Shown here one piece after another: positions 15,574 to 24,530 of a DNA stretch of 64,000 nucleotides. Made by a program: the position numbers and the translations under genes. The stretch lies in the NCBI RefSeq assembly GCF_018070345.1, contig NZ_JAGPXX010000002.1, positions 186,001 to 250,000 on the forward strand. Direction: 5' to 3'. Source of the DNA: Streptomyces sp. F63. GTDB lineage: Bacteria; Actinomycetota; Actinomycetes; Streptomycetales; Streptomycetaceae. Below the pieces are notes generated by a model. It was given only the letters and a program-made list of their open reading frames with translations, made no database searches and had not been told where the DNA came from. Positions within the stretch are counted from its first letter, which is position 1; each line of letters begins with the position of its first letter.

Positions 15574-17511
15574 GTGCCAGAAGCAACCCGCTCCCGCGTG
15601 CTGGAGGTCAGCATCAACGGCGCCGTGCTGCGCGGAGACGACGCCCTGCTGCTCATCGAGGGCTGGGTGGACTTCGCCGCCGGGGTACCGGGCGCCTTCC
15701 AGCTGACCTTCCGCGACGAGGACCGCGAGGCGCTGCGGCTGGTGAACGCCGAGATCGGCGCCCCCGTGGTGCTGACCGCCGTCTCCGGCCCGCAGCGCAC
15801 GAAGCTGCTCACGGGGGAGATCACCGGCCTGGAGACCGACTACGACGGCCAGGGCAGCTTCAGCATCGTGCGCGGCTACGACGCGGGCCACCGGCTGCTG
15901 CGGAAGAAGCGGGTGGCCGGCTACCGGGGCATGAACGCGGCCCTCATCGCGCAGCGGCTGCTCGCGGACGCCGGGGTGCCGGCCGGGAGGATCGGCCCCA
16001 CCCCGGGCACCTACCCGTACATCACCCAGGCCGGGGTCTCCGACTGGGACTTCCTCTGCCGGCTCGCGGACGAGAACAACGTGGTGATGTCGGTGGACGC
16101 GGACGGGAAGTTCCAGTTCGCCCCGGCCAAGCGGGCCTCCGGGGCACCCGCCGCCGGCTCCCCGCTCTCCCCCGCCGACAACCCGCGGGAGCTCCGCGGC
16201 GGCCAGGAGGTGAAGCGCTGCCGTTCCACCGTCACCGCCTCCGACCAGGTCGCGCGGGTGGAGGTGCGCGGCTGGGACGTCTCGGCCAAGAGCGCCCTCA
16301 CCGAGAAGGCGTCCGCGCGGGCCGCCAACAAGGGCGCCCTGATCGGCACCACCCCCGGCACGGCCCTGGCGGGCTTCAAACCGGCCAAGGAGGTCGAACT
16401 GGCGCGCACCGACACGCCGTTCGACAACCAGCGGCAGGTGAAGAAGGCCGCGGAGGCGCTCGCGGACGATGTGACCGGCGCCTTCGCCGAGGTCGAGGTC
16501 TGTGTGCACGGCGAGCCCACGCTGCGGCCCGGTGTGCCCGTCACGCTCACGGACGTCGGCAAGCCGTTCGAGGGCAAGTACACCGTCACGGGCGCCCGCC
16601 ACGTCTACGCGGCCGGCGCCGGCTACGAGACCTGGGTGACCGTCACCGGCCGCCAGTGGCGCTCGTTCTACGGCCTGGCCTCCGGCGGCGGCGACGGCTT
16701 CGGCGGTCGGCTGCCGAGCGTCGCCAACGCCCTGGTCACCGATGTGCAGGACCCGCTGCGCCAGGGCCGGGTCAAACTGAGGTTCCCCTGGCTGGACGAC
16801 ACGTACATCAGCGACTGGACGCGCACCGTGCAGTACGGGGGCGTCCAGGGCGGCGGGCTGATCACGCCGAGCGTCAACGACGAGGTGCTGGTGGCGTTCG
16901 ACCGCGGCGCGCTCGACCACCCGTACGTCATCGGCAGCCTGTACAACGGCCGGGACAAGCCCGGCCGCGGCGATGTGCAGTACTACGACAAGCTGGGCCG
17001 GGTCGTCCGCCGCACCCTGGCCGACCGCGCCAACAACCGGCTGGACCTGCTGGACCAGCCGACGATGCGCCGCAAGCGCGGCGTCCGGCTGAGCACCGGC
17101 GACGAGAAGCTGACGGTGCATCTCGACCGGACGAGGACCGAGATCACCGTGGACAGCAAGGGCGCGGTCTCCATCACCGGCGGCACCGACGTCACCGTCA
17201 AGGCCGGCCGGGCCCTCACCCTCCAGGCGGGCGGACCGATCTCGATGCGCAGCGGCGGGGCCATCACCCTGACGGCCGCGACGCGCGTCCAGACCACCGC
17301 CCCCACCGTCGGCCTCACCGGATCGACGACGGTGAGCATCAGCGGGGCCGCCACGGATGTGAAGTCCTCGCTGGTGAACGTGAGCGCCGGGGCCGTGAAC
17401 GTGGTGTCGGCCGCGGCGCTCAGCCTGCAGGCCACCGCCGCGGTCTCGATCCGGGGCGCCACGATCCCGCTGCTGGGCCTCGTCACCGCCAACGGCAAAC
17501 CCGTCATCTGA
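15574..17511 (+). CDS. VgrG/gp5-gp27-like spike protein (eCIS)
   Basis: 645 aa from GTG 15574 (MPEATRSRVLEVSINGAVL), AGG site 8-9 bases upstream; the open frame to its left is repeat spacer. Residues 1-370 are the gp27-like hub (IEGWVDFAAGVPGAFQL, GYRGMNAALIAQRLLADAG); about 379-460 the OB-fold baseplate V domain (ANALVTDVQDPLRQGRVKL, PSVNDEVLVAFDRGALDHP); about 510-645 a repetitive beta-helix (ITVDSKGAVSITGGTDV, LQAGGPISMRSGGAITL). It forms the trimeric spike hub. No C-terminal effector or PAAR extension is fused; the protein ends LVTANGKPVI. Confidence 0.92.
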   Translation: MPEATRSRVLEVSINGAVLRGDDALLLIEGWVDFAAGVPGAFQLTFRDEDREALRLVNAEIGAPVVLTAVSGPQRTKLLTGEITGLETDYDGQGSFSIVRGYDAGHRLLRKKRVAGYRGMNAALIAQRLLADAGVPAGRIGPTPGTYPYITQAGVSDWDFLCRLADENNVVMSVDADGKFQFAPAKRASGAPAAGSPLSPADNPRELRGGQEVKRCRSTVTASDQVARVEVRGWDVSAKSALTEKASARAANKGALIGTTPGTALAGFKPAKEVELARTDTPFDNQRQVKKAAEALADDVTGAFAEVEVCVHGEPTLRPGVPVTLTDVGKPFEGKYTVTGARHVYAAGAGYETWVTVTGRQWRSFYGLASGGGDGFGGRLPSVANALVTDVQDPLRQGRVKLRFPWLDDTYISDWTRTVQYGGVQGGGLITPSVNDEVLVAFDRGALDHPYVIGSLYNGRDKPGRGDVQYYDKLGRVVRRTLADRANNRLDLLDQPTMRRKRGVRLSTGDEKLTVHLDRTRTEITVDSKGAVSITGGTDVTVKAGRALTLQAGGPISMRSGGAITLTAATRVQTTAPTVGLTGSTTVSISGAATDVKSSLVNVSAGAVNVVSAAALSLQATAAVSIRGATIPLLGLVTANGKPVI

Positions 17512-17688
17512 CCGCCCGTCCGGACCCGGCCCCTCCCCTTCCACTCCCACCCGTCCGTCCCGTGACCGCTGGAGCCCCGCTCATGCATCCGACCGCACCG
17601 ACCACCGCGCCGCAGCACCGCGCCGGCCCCGGCCCCGGCCCCGGCCCCCGTCACGGAACCGGCCCCGGTCCCGGGAGGGCGGTCCGCC

Positions 17689-18135
17689 ATGGCTGAGCAG
17701 TTCGTCGGTTCCGGCTGGGCGTTCCCGATGCGCATCAGCCCGTCCGGAGGCATCGCCCTGGTCAGCGGGGAACGCGAGATCGAGGAGGCCATCCGGCTGG
17801 TGCTGGGCACCGCGCCCGGTGAGCGGCCCATGCGGCCGGAGTACGGCTGCGCCATCCACGACCTCGTCTTCGCACCCGTCAACGAGTCGACGGCGGGCCG
17901 CATCCAGAGCGAGGTCCGTGCCGGCCTCGACCGCTGGGAGCCGCGCATCGAGGTGGACGAGGTGGAGGTGACGGCGGGCGAGCCGGCCGTGCTCTACATC
18001 GACGTCCGCTACCGCGTGCGCGGCACCAACAACCCGCGCAGCCTCGTCTTCCCGTTCTATGTGATCCCGTCCCACGACGAGCCGACGTCCGCCTCCGCCG
18101 AGGACGGCGGACCAGCCACAGAAGGCGACCGCTGA
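17689..18135 (+). CDS. gp25-like baseplate wedge protein (eCIS)
   Basis: 148 aa; GGGAGGG site 9 bases before ATG. FPMRISPSGGIALVSGEREI, EEAIRLVLGTAPGERPMRPE and YGCAIHDLVFAP are the hallmarks of the gp25/gpW lysozyme-like fold that links sheath to baseplate. Afp9-type. Stop overlaps the gpJ start (TGATG). Confidence 0.92.
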   Translation: MAEQFVGSGWAFPMRISPSGGIALVSGEREIEEAIRLVLGTAPGERPMRPEYGCAIHDLVFAPVNESTAGRIQSEVRAGLDRWEPRIEVDEVEVTAGEPAVLYIDVRYRVRGTNNPRSLVFPFYVIPSHDEPTSASAEDGGPATEGDR

Positions 18136-20087
18136 TGGCCCTGCCCTCCCCCAACCTCGACGACCGTCGCTTCCAGCAGTTCGTCGACGACGCCAAGCGC
18201 TACATTCAGCAGCGCGCCCCGGAGTGGACCGACCACAACGTGTCCGACCCGGGCGTGACCCTGGTGGAGACGGTCGCGCACATGGCCGACCAGATCGTGT
18301 ACCGGCTCAACCGGGTGCCGGAGAAGAACTATCTGGCCTTCCTCGACCTGCTCGGCATCACCCTCTTCCCGCCCTCCGCCGCCCGCGCCGGCGTCACGTT
18401 CTGGCTCTCCGCCCCGCAGCCCCGGCCGATCCTGCTGCCCGCGGGCACGGAGGTGGCCACCGAGCGCACCGAGACCGAGGAGGCCGTCGTCTTCGCCACC
18501 GAGGACGACCTCAACGTGCTGCCCTGCTCGCTGCGGCACGTCGTGGTGCAGCCCGGCGGGGAGACGGCCACCGACCGGACCCACGACGTGGCCGAGGGCC
18601 AGGACGTCACCTGCTTCGCGGACGCGCCGCGCCCCGGCGACGCGCTGCTGATCGGGCTCAGCAGCGCCGTGCCGCACTGCGCGGTCGTGCTCGAACTCGG
18701 CAGCCGCGTCGACGGAGTCGGCGTCGACCCGCGGCAGCCGCCACTGGCCTGGGAGGCGTGGACCGCCGACGGCTGGGCGCCCTGCGAGCTGGAGGAGGAC
18801 ACCACCGGCGGCCTCAACCGCCCCGGCGAGGTGGTCCTGCACATGCCCGGCGGGCACATCCTCTCCCGCACCGGCCGGCACGAGGCGGGCTGGCTGCGCT
18901 GCCGGGTCACCGAACCCGCCGCCGGCCAGCCCTTCTACACCTCCTCCCCGACCCTGCGGTCCGCCGACGCCTTCACCATCGGCGGCACCACCCGCGCCGT
19001 GCACGCCGAAGTGGTCGCGGACGAGGCGCTCGGCGAGGCCACCGGCCTGCCCGGGCAGCGGCTTCGGCTGGCCCGCCCGCCCGTGGTCGCCGACACCCCG
19101 CCGCTGCATCTCCAGGTCGTCGCGGACGACGGCTGGTCCGACTGGGAGGTCGTACCGCACTTCGCCGCCTCGGGCCCGGACGACCGGCATGTGACGCTCG
19201 ACCCGGCCACAGGCGAGGTCGCCTTCGGTCCGTCCGTCCGCGAACCCGACGGCACCCTGCGCCAGTACGGCGCCGTGCCCCGGAAGGGCGCCGTCATCCG
19301 CGCCCACCGCTACCGCACGGGCGGCGGCCGGTCCGGCAACGTCGCCCGCGGCACCATCCAGGTGCTCCGCAGCTCCGTGCCGTACGTCACGCGGGTGGAG
19401 AACCGCGAAGCGGCGAGCGGCGGTGTGGACGGCGAGACGGTCGAGGAGGCCAAGGTCCGGGCGCCCGTCACGCTGCGCGCCCAGGACCGGGCCGTCACCC
19501 TGCGGGACTACGAGCAGCTGGCCCGCCGCGCCGCCCCGGAGACCGCACGCATCACCTGCCTGGAGGCGGACCCCGAGGAGCACGGCGCCTACGCGGTGCG
19601 GGTGCTGGTCGTCCCCGACGCCGTACCGGACCGGGGCGGCCGGCTGCGCTTCGAGCAACTGGTCCCCGCCGACGACCTGCTGGAGCGAATCACCCGTTAC
19701 CTGGACGAACGGCGCCTCATCGGCACCCGGCTCGCCGTGGGCCCGCCCTACTACCAGGGCGTCACGGTCGTCTCCACCCTGCACGCCTTCCGGGGCGTCG
19801 ACCACGACACGGTGCGGCAGCAGGCGCTGGACGCCCTGTACCGGCATCTGGACCCGCTGGCCGGCGGCGCGCACGGCAAGGGCTGGCGGTTCGGGCATCC
19901 GGTGCAGGCCGGTGAGGTCTTCGCCGTCCTCCAGCGCGTCCCCGGGGTCGAACTCGTGGACGAGGTACGGCTCTACCCGGCCGACCCGCTGACCGGCAAG
20001 CGCGGTGACGCGACCGACCGCATCGACCTGGAGCGGCCCGCGCTGGTCTTCTCGTTCGACCACCGCGTCCGCGTGATCGGGGGCTGA
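18135..20087 (+). CDS. gpJ-like baseplate protein (eCIS)
   Basis: 650 aa; ATG overlaps the gp25 stop. MALPSPNLDDRRFQQFVDDA, PEWTDHNVSDPGVTLVETVA, VPEKNYLAFLDLLGITLFPP are the usual N-terminus of the baseplate J/Afp11 family; the middle (GEVAFGPSVREPDGTLRQYG, RTGGGRSGNVARGTIQVL) and C-terminus (TLRDYEQLARRAAPETARI) also match. It builds the baseplate wedge with gp25 and gpI. Normal length for single-gene Afp11-type proteins. Confidence 0.9.
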   Translation: MALPSPNLDDRRFQQFVDDAKRYIQQRAPEWTDHNVSDPGVTLVETVAHMADQIVYRLNRVPEKNYLAFLDLLGITLFPPSAARAGVTFWLSAPQPRPILLPAGTEVATERTETEEAVVFATEDDLNVLPCSLRHVVVQPGGETATDRTHDVAEGQDVTCFADAPRPGDALLIGLSSAVPHCAVVLELGSRVDGVGVDPRQPPLAWEAWTADGWAPCELEEDTTGGLNRPGEVVLHMPGGHILSRTGRHEAGWLRCRVTEPAAGQPFYTSSPTLRSADAFTIGGTTRAVHAEVVADEALGEATGLPGQRLRLARPPVVADTPPLHLQVVADDGWSDWEVVPHFAASGPDDRHVTLDPATGEVAFGPSVREPDGTLRQYGAVPRKGAVIRAHRYRTGGGRSGNVARGTIQVLRSSVPYVTRVENREAASGGVDGETVEEAKVRAPVTLRAQDRAVTLRDYEQLARRAAPETARITCLEADPEEHGAYAVRVLVVPDAVPDRGGRLRFEQLVPADDLLERITRYLDERRLIGTRLAVGPPYYQGVTVVSTLHAFRGVDHDTVRQQALDALYRHLDPLAGGAHGKGWRFGHPVQAGEVFAVLQRVPGVELVDEVRLYPADPLTGKRGDATDRIDLERPALVFSFDHRVRVIGG

Positions 20088-20092
20088 GCACG

Positions 20093-20803
20093 GTGCGCGG
20101 ATCGATCGACGGGCTGGGCAGCGCGCAGCCGCTCGGCCTGATGCTCCCGGCGCTCTACGCGGACGACGAGCTGGCGCAGCGCTTCACGGCCGGCCTGGAC
20201 GAGGTGCTCGCCCCGTTCCTGAACGTCCTGGACTGCCTGGAGGCGTACTTCGACCCGGCGCTGGCCCCACTGGACTTCACCGCCTGGCTGGGCGGCTGGG
20301 TGGGCGCCGAGACGGAGCAGGACTCCGCGGACGGGTCCGCGGGCGGCCGGCCGCGGACAGCGGGCGCGGCCGGCGGACCGGCGCACGGTGCGGGCGGGAA
20401 CGCGGGCGCCGGACCGGATGCCGGGGCCGGACCGGATGCCGGGGCCGGTGTTCCGGCGGAGCCCCCGCTCGACGCCCCGGCGGAGGCGCGGCTGCGCGAG
20501 GCCGTGGCCGTCGCCGCCACGCTGCACCGGCTGCGCGGCACCCGGCGCGGACTGGCCACGGCCGTCCGGCTGGTGTTCGGCGTGGAGCCCGAGATCACCG
20601 AAAGCGGCGCGGCGAGCTGGGCGGAGCGGCCCCTGGGCGCCGTCCCCGGCGAGCGCCGCCCGCGTCTGCACGTGTCGATCCGGCTCCCCGAGCCGGATCC
20701 CGGGGCCGAGCCCCGCCTCGACGAACTGGTCGCGGCGGCCCGCCCCGCCCATATGCCCTACACGGTCACCGTGACCGTCGCAGAGAGGACGACCCGAACG
20801 TGA
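20093..20803 (+). CDS. gpI-like tail/baseplate protein (eCIS)
   Basis: 236 aa from GTG 20093, 5 bases after the gpJ stop. N-terminal LMLPALYADDELAQRFTAGL, VLDCLEAYFDPALAPLDFTA, WLGGWVG and the C-terminal LHRLRGTRRGLATAVRLVFG, AARPAHMPYTVTVTV are typical of the tail protein I/Afp12 family. Residues about 80-135 are a lineage-specific Gly/Ala/Pro insertion with a duplicated GPDAGAG unit. Stop overlaps the next GTG (GTGA). Confidence 0.88.
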   Translation: MRGSIDGLGSAQPLGLMLPALYADDELAQRFTAGLDEVLAPFLNVLDCLEAYFDPALAPLDFTAWLGGWVGAETEQDSADGSAGGRPRTAGAAGGPAHGAGGNAGAGPDAGAGPDAGAGVPAEPPLDAPAEARLREAVAVAATLHRLRGTRRGLATAVRLVFGVEPEITESGAASWAERPLGAVPGERRPRLHVSIRLPEPDPGAEPRLDELVAAARPAHMPYTVTVTVAERTTRT

Positions 20804-22779
20804 ACAGGGACAGCCGAACGGAACACCGCGATCCCGGCCGGCCCGACGCCTGCGCCGAGTGCGGTACGCGGGCGGAACCGGGACAGCCCTTCTGCGAGGG
20901 CTGCGGAGCGGTCCTCGACTGGGGCCCGGCCGGGGGTACGGGAACCGGCGGCCGATCGGGTACCGGCCGTACCGGTGCGGACGGCGCCGGTTCCGACCGT
21001 CCCGGAACGGCCGGAAGCGGGGCGGCCGGAAGCGGACCGACGGCGCGCGGCGCGGCCAACGGCCCGGGAAGCGGCGGTGCCGGCCCGACCGGCGGGTCCC
21101 GGAACGCCCCGGCCGGCGGCCCGCCGGGCAGGAGCCACGACACCGGTGCCGGCAGCGGCGCCGCCCCGGCCGGCGGCCGTGCGGCCGCGGCCCACGGCGG
21201 ACCCGCCACACCCCCGCCGCCGGCCGCACCCCCCGGGGCCGCGCCGGCGCCGCCCACCGCACCGCCTGGCGCCGCGCCCCCGCCGCCCGCCACGCCACCG
21301 CGGGCCGCCGCTCGGGGAACGGCGCCCGCGGCCGGGGGGACGAGCCCGGCGCCGCAGCCCGCGGCGAGCCGGGGCGGGGCCGCCCCGGCGCCCCACGCGC
21401 CGCACCCGGCCGCCGCAACCGCCGCGGCCGGCCGCACGGGCAGCGCCGGCCGGGGATCCGCCCGGCCCGCCGCCGGTTCCGCACGGGCGCTCTCCGACGA
21501 CGACCCCACCGTCCGCAACGACGTCGTCCCGGCGGCGGGCGCCCCGGCCTCCTCCGCACCCCCGGCCCCGGCGGGCGTCCCGGGCACGGGCGTCCCGGGC
21601 ACGGCGGCAGCCCCCGCAGGCCCGCCCCCCGCCGACGCCCCCGGCTCAGCCCCGCACGGAGCGGGGGGCGCCGTCGCGCCCCCGCCCCACGGCGGGCAGC
21701 CCGGCGTGCTCAGGAGCGCGCCCCCCGCCGGGAGCGCTCCGGGTCCGGCCGCGCACGTCCCCGCGCCCGCCGGGAGCGCCCACGCCTCCCCCGCCCCGGA
21801 CGGCCCGCGCCCTCCGGAACCGCCCACCCTCCGCAACTCCACCGTGCCCGCCCCGCGCGGCACCACCGAACGCACGCCGCAGGACGAAGCCGCCACCCGG
21901 GCCCGGGCCCTGCTCGTCCCCCTGGCGGAACCGGAGCCGCGCGCCGCCGCGCCGGCCCCGGTCGCGCCCGTGCTGCCGGGACGGCCCGACGCCGCCCGCC
22001 CACAGGTGCGCCGGTCCGCCACCGAGGTCGAGGAGACCGGCGCCGTCTGCCCCTGGTGTTCCACCGGCAACCGGCCCGACCGCCACTTCTGCCGCCGCTG
22101 CGCCCTGTCCCTCGCGGGCGCGCCCGGCGGCGGCGGGCGGCTCCCCTGGTGGCGGCGGCTGTTCTCCGGGCGGGAGGAGAGGCGGTGGGCCGGTGACCGG
22201 CCGCGGCTGCGCCGGGGCCTGGCCTGGCTGCTGCCGCTGGTCGGCTGGGGTCTGGTGGCGGCGCTCGTCGTCACGGCGGTCTTCACGGCACCGGCCGCGA
22301 TCCAGGCGGTGAAGGACCATTTCGCCAAACGGGCGCCCGTCTCCCCGGACACCTTCGCCGCCTCCCGTTCCTACGCCGGCCACGGCCCCGAGCTGGCGTT
22401 CGACAAGTTCTCCAACACGTACTGGGGCCCGGGCATCACCGGCGACGGCGCGGGCGAGTGGATCGAGGCCCGCTTCGCCCAGCCCGTCGACTCCCTGGAC
22501 GTGCTGGTCACGCCCGGCGTCTCGGCACGGTCGAACGAGCAGGGCCAGAGCGCCCGGCCGAGCCGTCTGGAGGCGCTGGTCACCACCGCGGACGGCACGA
22601 AGGAGACGCGGATGCTGACCCTCGACCAGGGCGCCCGGCAGGAGCGTCCGCTCCGGGCCCGGGACGTGGTCTCCGTGCGGTTCACGGTGGTGTCCTCGTT
22701 CGGGGCCGCAGCCGACAAGCAGGTGGCGATCGCCGAGATCGAGTTCTTCGGCCCCTCGGGCTCGTACTCCCGCCGGTGA
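20800..22779 (+). CDS. Zinc-ribbon / TM / discoidin-like membrane protein
   Basis: 659 aa; GTG overlaps the gpI stop. Order: zinc ribbon at about 18-36 (CAECGTRAEPGQPFCEGCG), a 370-residue Pro/Ala/Gly-rich disordered stretch containing two DDDPTVRNDVV / PPTLRNSTVP-type Thr motifs, a second ribbon at about 417-437 (CPWCSTGNRPDRHFCRRC), a membrane helix at about 474-500 (LAWLLPLVGWGLVAALVV), and an extracytoplasmic beta-sandwich like F5/8 discoidin domains (ASRSYAGHGPELAFDKFSNT, EWIEARFAQPVDSLDVLVT, VAIAEIEFFGP). Last gene of the eCIS block. Streptomyces injection systems are cytoplasmic and reported to act with a membrane partner; this topology makes the protein a good candidate for that partner. 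Identity with the named partner is inferred, not shown. Confidence 0.8.
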   Translation: MNRDSRTEHRDPGRPDACAECGTRAEPGQPFCEGCGAVLDWGPAGGTGTGGRSGTGRTGADGAGSDRPGTAGSGAAGSGPTARGAANGPGSGGAGPTGGSRNAPAGGPPGRSHDTGAGSGAAPAGGRAAAAHGGPATPPPPAAPPGAAPAPPTAPPGAAPPPPATPPRAAARGTAPAAGGTSPAPQPAASRGGAAPAPHAPHPAAATAAAGRTGSAGRGSARPAAGSARALSDDDPTVRNDVVPAAGAPASSAPPAPAGVPGTGVPGTAAAPAGPPPADAPGSAPHGAGGAVAPPPHGGQPGVLRSAPPAGSAPGPAAHVPAPAGSAHASPAPDGPRPPEPPTLRNSTVPAPRGTTERTPQDEAATRARALLVPLAEPEPRAAAPAPVAPVLPGRPDAARPQVRRSATEVEETGAVCPWCSTGNRPDRHFCRRCALSLAGAPGGGGRLPWWRRLFSGREERRWAGDRPRLRRGLAWLLPLVGWGLVAALVVTAVFTAPAAIQAVKDHFAKRAPVSPDTFAASRSYAGHGPELAFDKFSNTYWGPGITGDGAGEWIEARFAQPVDSLDVLVTPGVSARSNEQGQSARPSRLEALVTTADGTKETRMLTLDQGARQERPLRARDVVSVRFTVVSSFGAAADKQVAIAEIEFFGPSGSYSRR

Positions 22780-23000
22780 ACGGGGTGAACGGTGGCCGGT
22801 CACCCGGTGCCCCGGTGCGTGCGCCGGTGACCGGCGCCCCGGTGACCGGCGCGGGGGCGTCCTCCCCGCCGCCCCCGCCCGCCCCGTTCGCCCCGGAATT
22901 CACCCGGGCGGCGGGAACCGTCTTCGTCCCGCGCCCGTTGCACAGTCGGGCAAAGAAATCGTCAAGGGCGCTGCCCGCGCCGGATTGAGCAGGGGATTCC

Positions 23001-23576
23001 ATGGGTGTCAGCCTTTCCAAGGGCGGCAATGTCTCACTGAGCAAGGAGGCACCGGGTCTGACCGCGGTCACCGTCGGGCTGGGCTGGGACGTCCGTACGA
23101 CCACGGGAACCGACTTCGACCTGGACGCGAGCGCGCTGCTCGTCGACAGCGCCGGCAAGGTCCTGTCGGACCAGCACTTCGTCTTCTTCAACAACCTCAA
23201 GAGCCCCGAGGGCGCCGTCGAGCACACCGGCGACAACCTCACGGGGGAGGGCGAGGGGGACGACGAGCAGATCAAGGTCGCGCTGACCACGGTCCCGGCC
23301 CAGGTCGACAAGATCGTCTTCCCGGTCTCCATCCACGAGGCGGAGACCCGCCAGCAGAGCTTCGGCCAGGTACGGAACGCCTTCATCCGCGTGGTGAACC
23401 AGGCCGACAACAACGAGCTGGCCCGCTACGACCTGACGGAGGACGCCTCGACGGAGACGGCCATGGTCTTCGGCGAGCTGTACCGGCACGGCTCGGAGTG
23501 GAAGTTCCGCGCCGTCGGCCAGGGCTACGCCTCGGGCCTGCGCGGCATCGCCCAGGACTTCGGGGTCAACGTCTGA
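23001..23576 (+). CDS. terD: TerD-family calcium-binding stress protein
   Basis: 191 aa; AGGGGA site before [83 protein letters not shown] are diagnostic of TerD, with acidic Ca-binding segments ([17 protein letters not shown]). Members are tied to tellurite/stress response and to Streptomyces differentiation. It has its own 220-bp upstream gap after the eCIS block. Its last six codons plus stop form the left copy of a 20-bp direct repeat: an integrative element has entered the 3' end while keeping the protein unchanged. Confidence 0.95.
   Translation: MGVSLSKGGNVSLSKEAPGLTAVTVGLGWDVRTTTGTDFDLDASALLVDSAGKVLSDQHFVFFNNLKSPEGAVEHTGDNLTGEGEGDDEQIKVALTTVPAQVDKIVFPVSIHEAETRQQSFGQVRNAFIRVVNQADNNELARYDLTEDASTETAMVFGELYRHGSEWKFRAVGQGYASGLRGIAQDFGVNV
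23557..23576 (+). repeat. attL core
   Basis: ACTTCGGGGTCAACGTCTGA, forming the terD 3' end including its stop codon; the integrase stop (23566-23568, minus strand) lies within it. Exact copy at 26728-26747. Confidence 0.85.
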
Positions 23577-23994
23577 CTGCCGCAGTCACCAGGTCCTGAC
23601 CTGCGCCTTTGCGGGTCAGAGGCCACAGAGGGCACAGCGGGGCACTCGGCGCGGCAAAGGCGTTGTCGAGTGCCTTCCGCGTCTTGTTCTCCGAGTCGGG
23701 GAACAGGTGGCTGTACACGTTCAGGGTCATGGCCGCGTTCGTGTGCCCGAGCCGCTCGGACACGACCTTGACCGACTCCCCCGCAGCGATCAGCAGACTC
23801 GCGTACGTGTGGCGCAGGGCGTGCATGCCCGTGCCCTTGGGCAGTCCGGCCCGCTGCACAGCCTTCCGCCACACGTTGTCGTAGAACCAGGTACGGGCAA
23901 CCGGCCCGCCGTCGGCGCCCCGGAACACGAAGCCTTCCCGCCCCGTGGGGTGCGCCTTCAGAAGCGCCGCCAGTGCCGCAGCGGACGACCCCAT
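23566..23994 (-). pseudogene. Tyrosine integrase, C-terminal fragment
   Basis: 142 codons with the box II residues of tyrosine recombinases: HALRHTYASLLIAAG (HxxR), VSERLGHTNAAMTLNVY (second His and the Tyr nucleophile in NVYSHLF). The N-terminal arm/core-binding domains and the segment carrying the first catalytic Arg are missing; the frame begins abruptly and upstream sequence switches to capsid coding on the opposite strand. The stop lies in attL, the standard place for an element's integrase. Inactive by inspection. Confidence 0.85.
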
Positions 23995-24029
23995 CAGCGG
24001 GATACACGGCAGGGGAGGGAACGGACCTT

Positions 24030-24440
24030 CTTTACGACCTGTTCGGCAGTCTTGCGGAACCGTATGTGATGCAGCCTGCGGCCGGTTGGCTCATGCGGAA
24101 TGCCACGCTTACGGCCATTCGGAAGCACAAGGGGACGACAGGCGAAACGGCCGGTACGGATTTTGTGACCGACGGCCCGGCCAGCGCGTTCGGCGCAATG
24201 ATCGGGAAGCCCGTTTTCATTGACCCGTATGTGCCTGCTATGGCCGCGAACGCTAAGTCTGTTCTCTTCGGGGACTGGTCGCGCTATGTCGTTCGCATGG
24301 TCAACGGAATCCGGTTCGATCGGTCCGACGACTACGCCTTTAACACGGACCTTGTGACGTTCCGTGCTCTCCTGCGTGCGGACGCTGCGCTTGTCGATAC
24401 GACAGGCGCAATCAAGTATTTCGCTCACTCTGCCACCTGA
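24030..24440 (+). pseudogene. HK97-type major capsid protein, C-terminal fragment
   Basis: Frame ending at 24440 reads LLYDLFGSLAEPYV, NATLTAIRKHKGTTG, GKPVFIDPYVPAMAANAKSV, LFGDWSRYVVRMVNGIRFDR, FRALLRADAALVDTTGAIKY: the C-terminal A-domain and tail of HK97-fold capsid proteins. N-terminal arm and protease-processed region are absent. It joins the integrase remnant within some tens of bases, meaning a large internal deletion removed most of a phage. Followed at once by a strong terminator. Confidence 0.8.
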
Positions 24441-24451
24441 CAGGCAGCACT

Positions 24452-24499
24452 AAGGGCCCCGGTACTCTCTCGCGTTTGCGGGACGGTACCGGGGCCCTT
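24452..24499 (+). terminator. Rho-independent terminator after capsid remnant
   Basis: Perfect 14-bp stem AAGGGCCCCGGTAC (24452-24465) / GTACCGGGGCCCTT (24486-24499) followed by TTCTG; 11 bases after the capsid stop. Also faces the XRE gene end (24531, minus strand), so may serve both. Confidence 0.85.
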
Positions 24500-24530
24500 T
24501 TCTGCGTTGCGGGAAGAATGCTGCCGTGCC

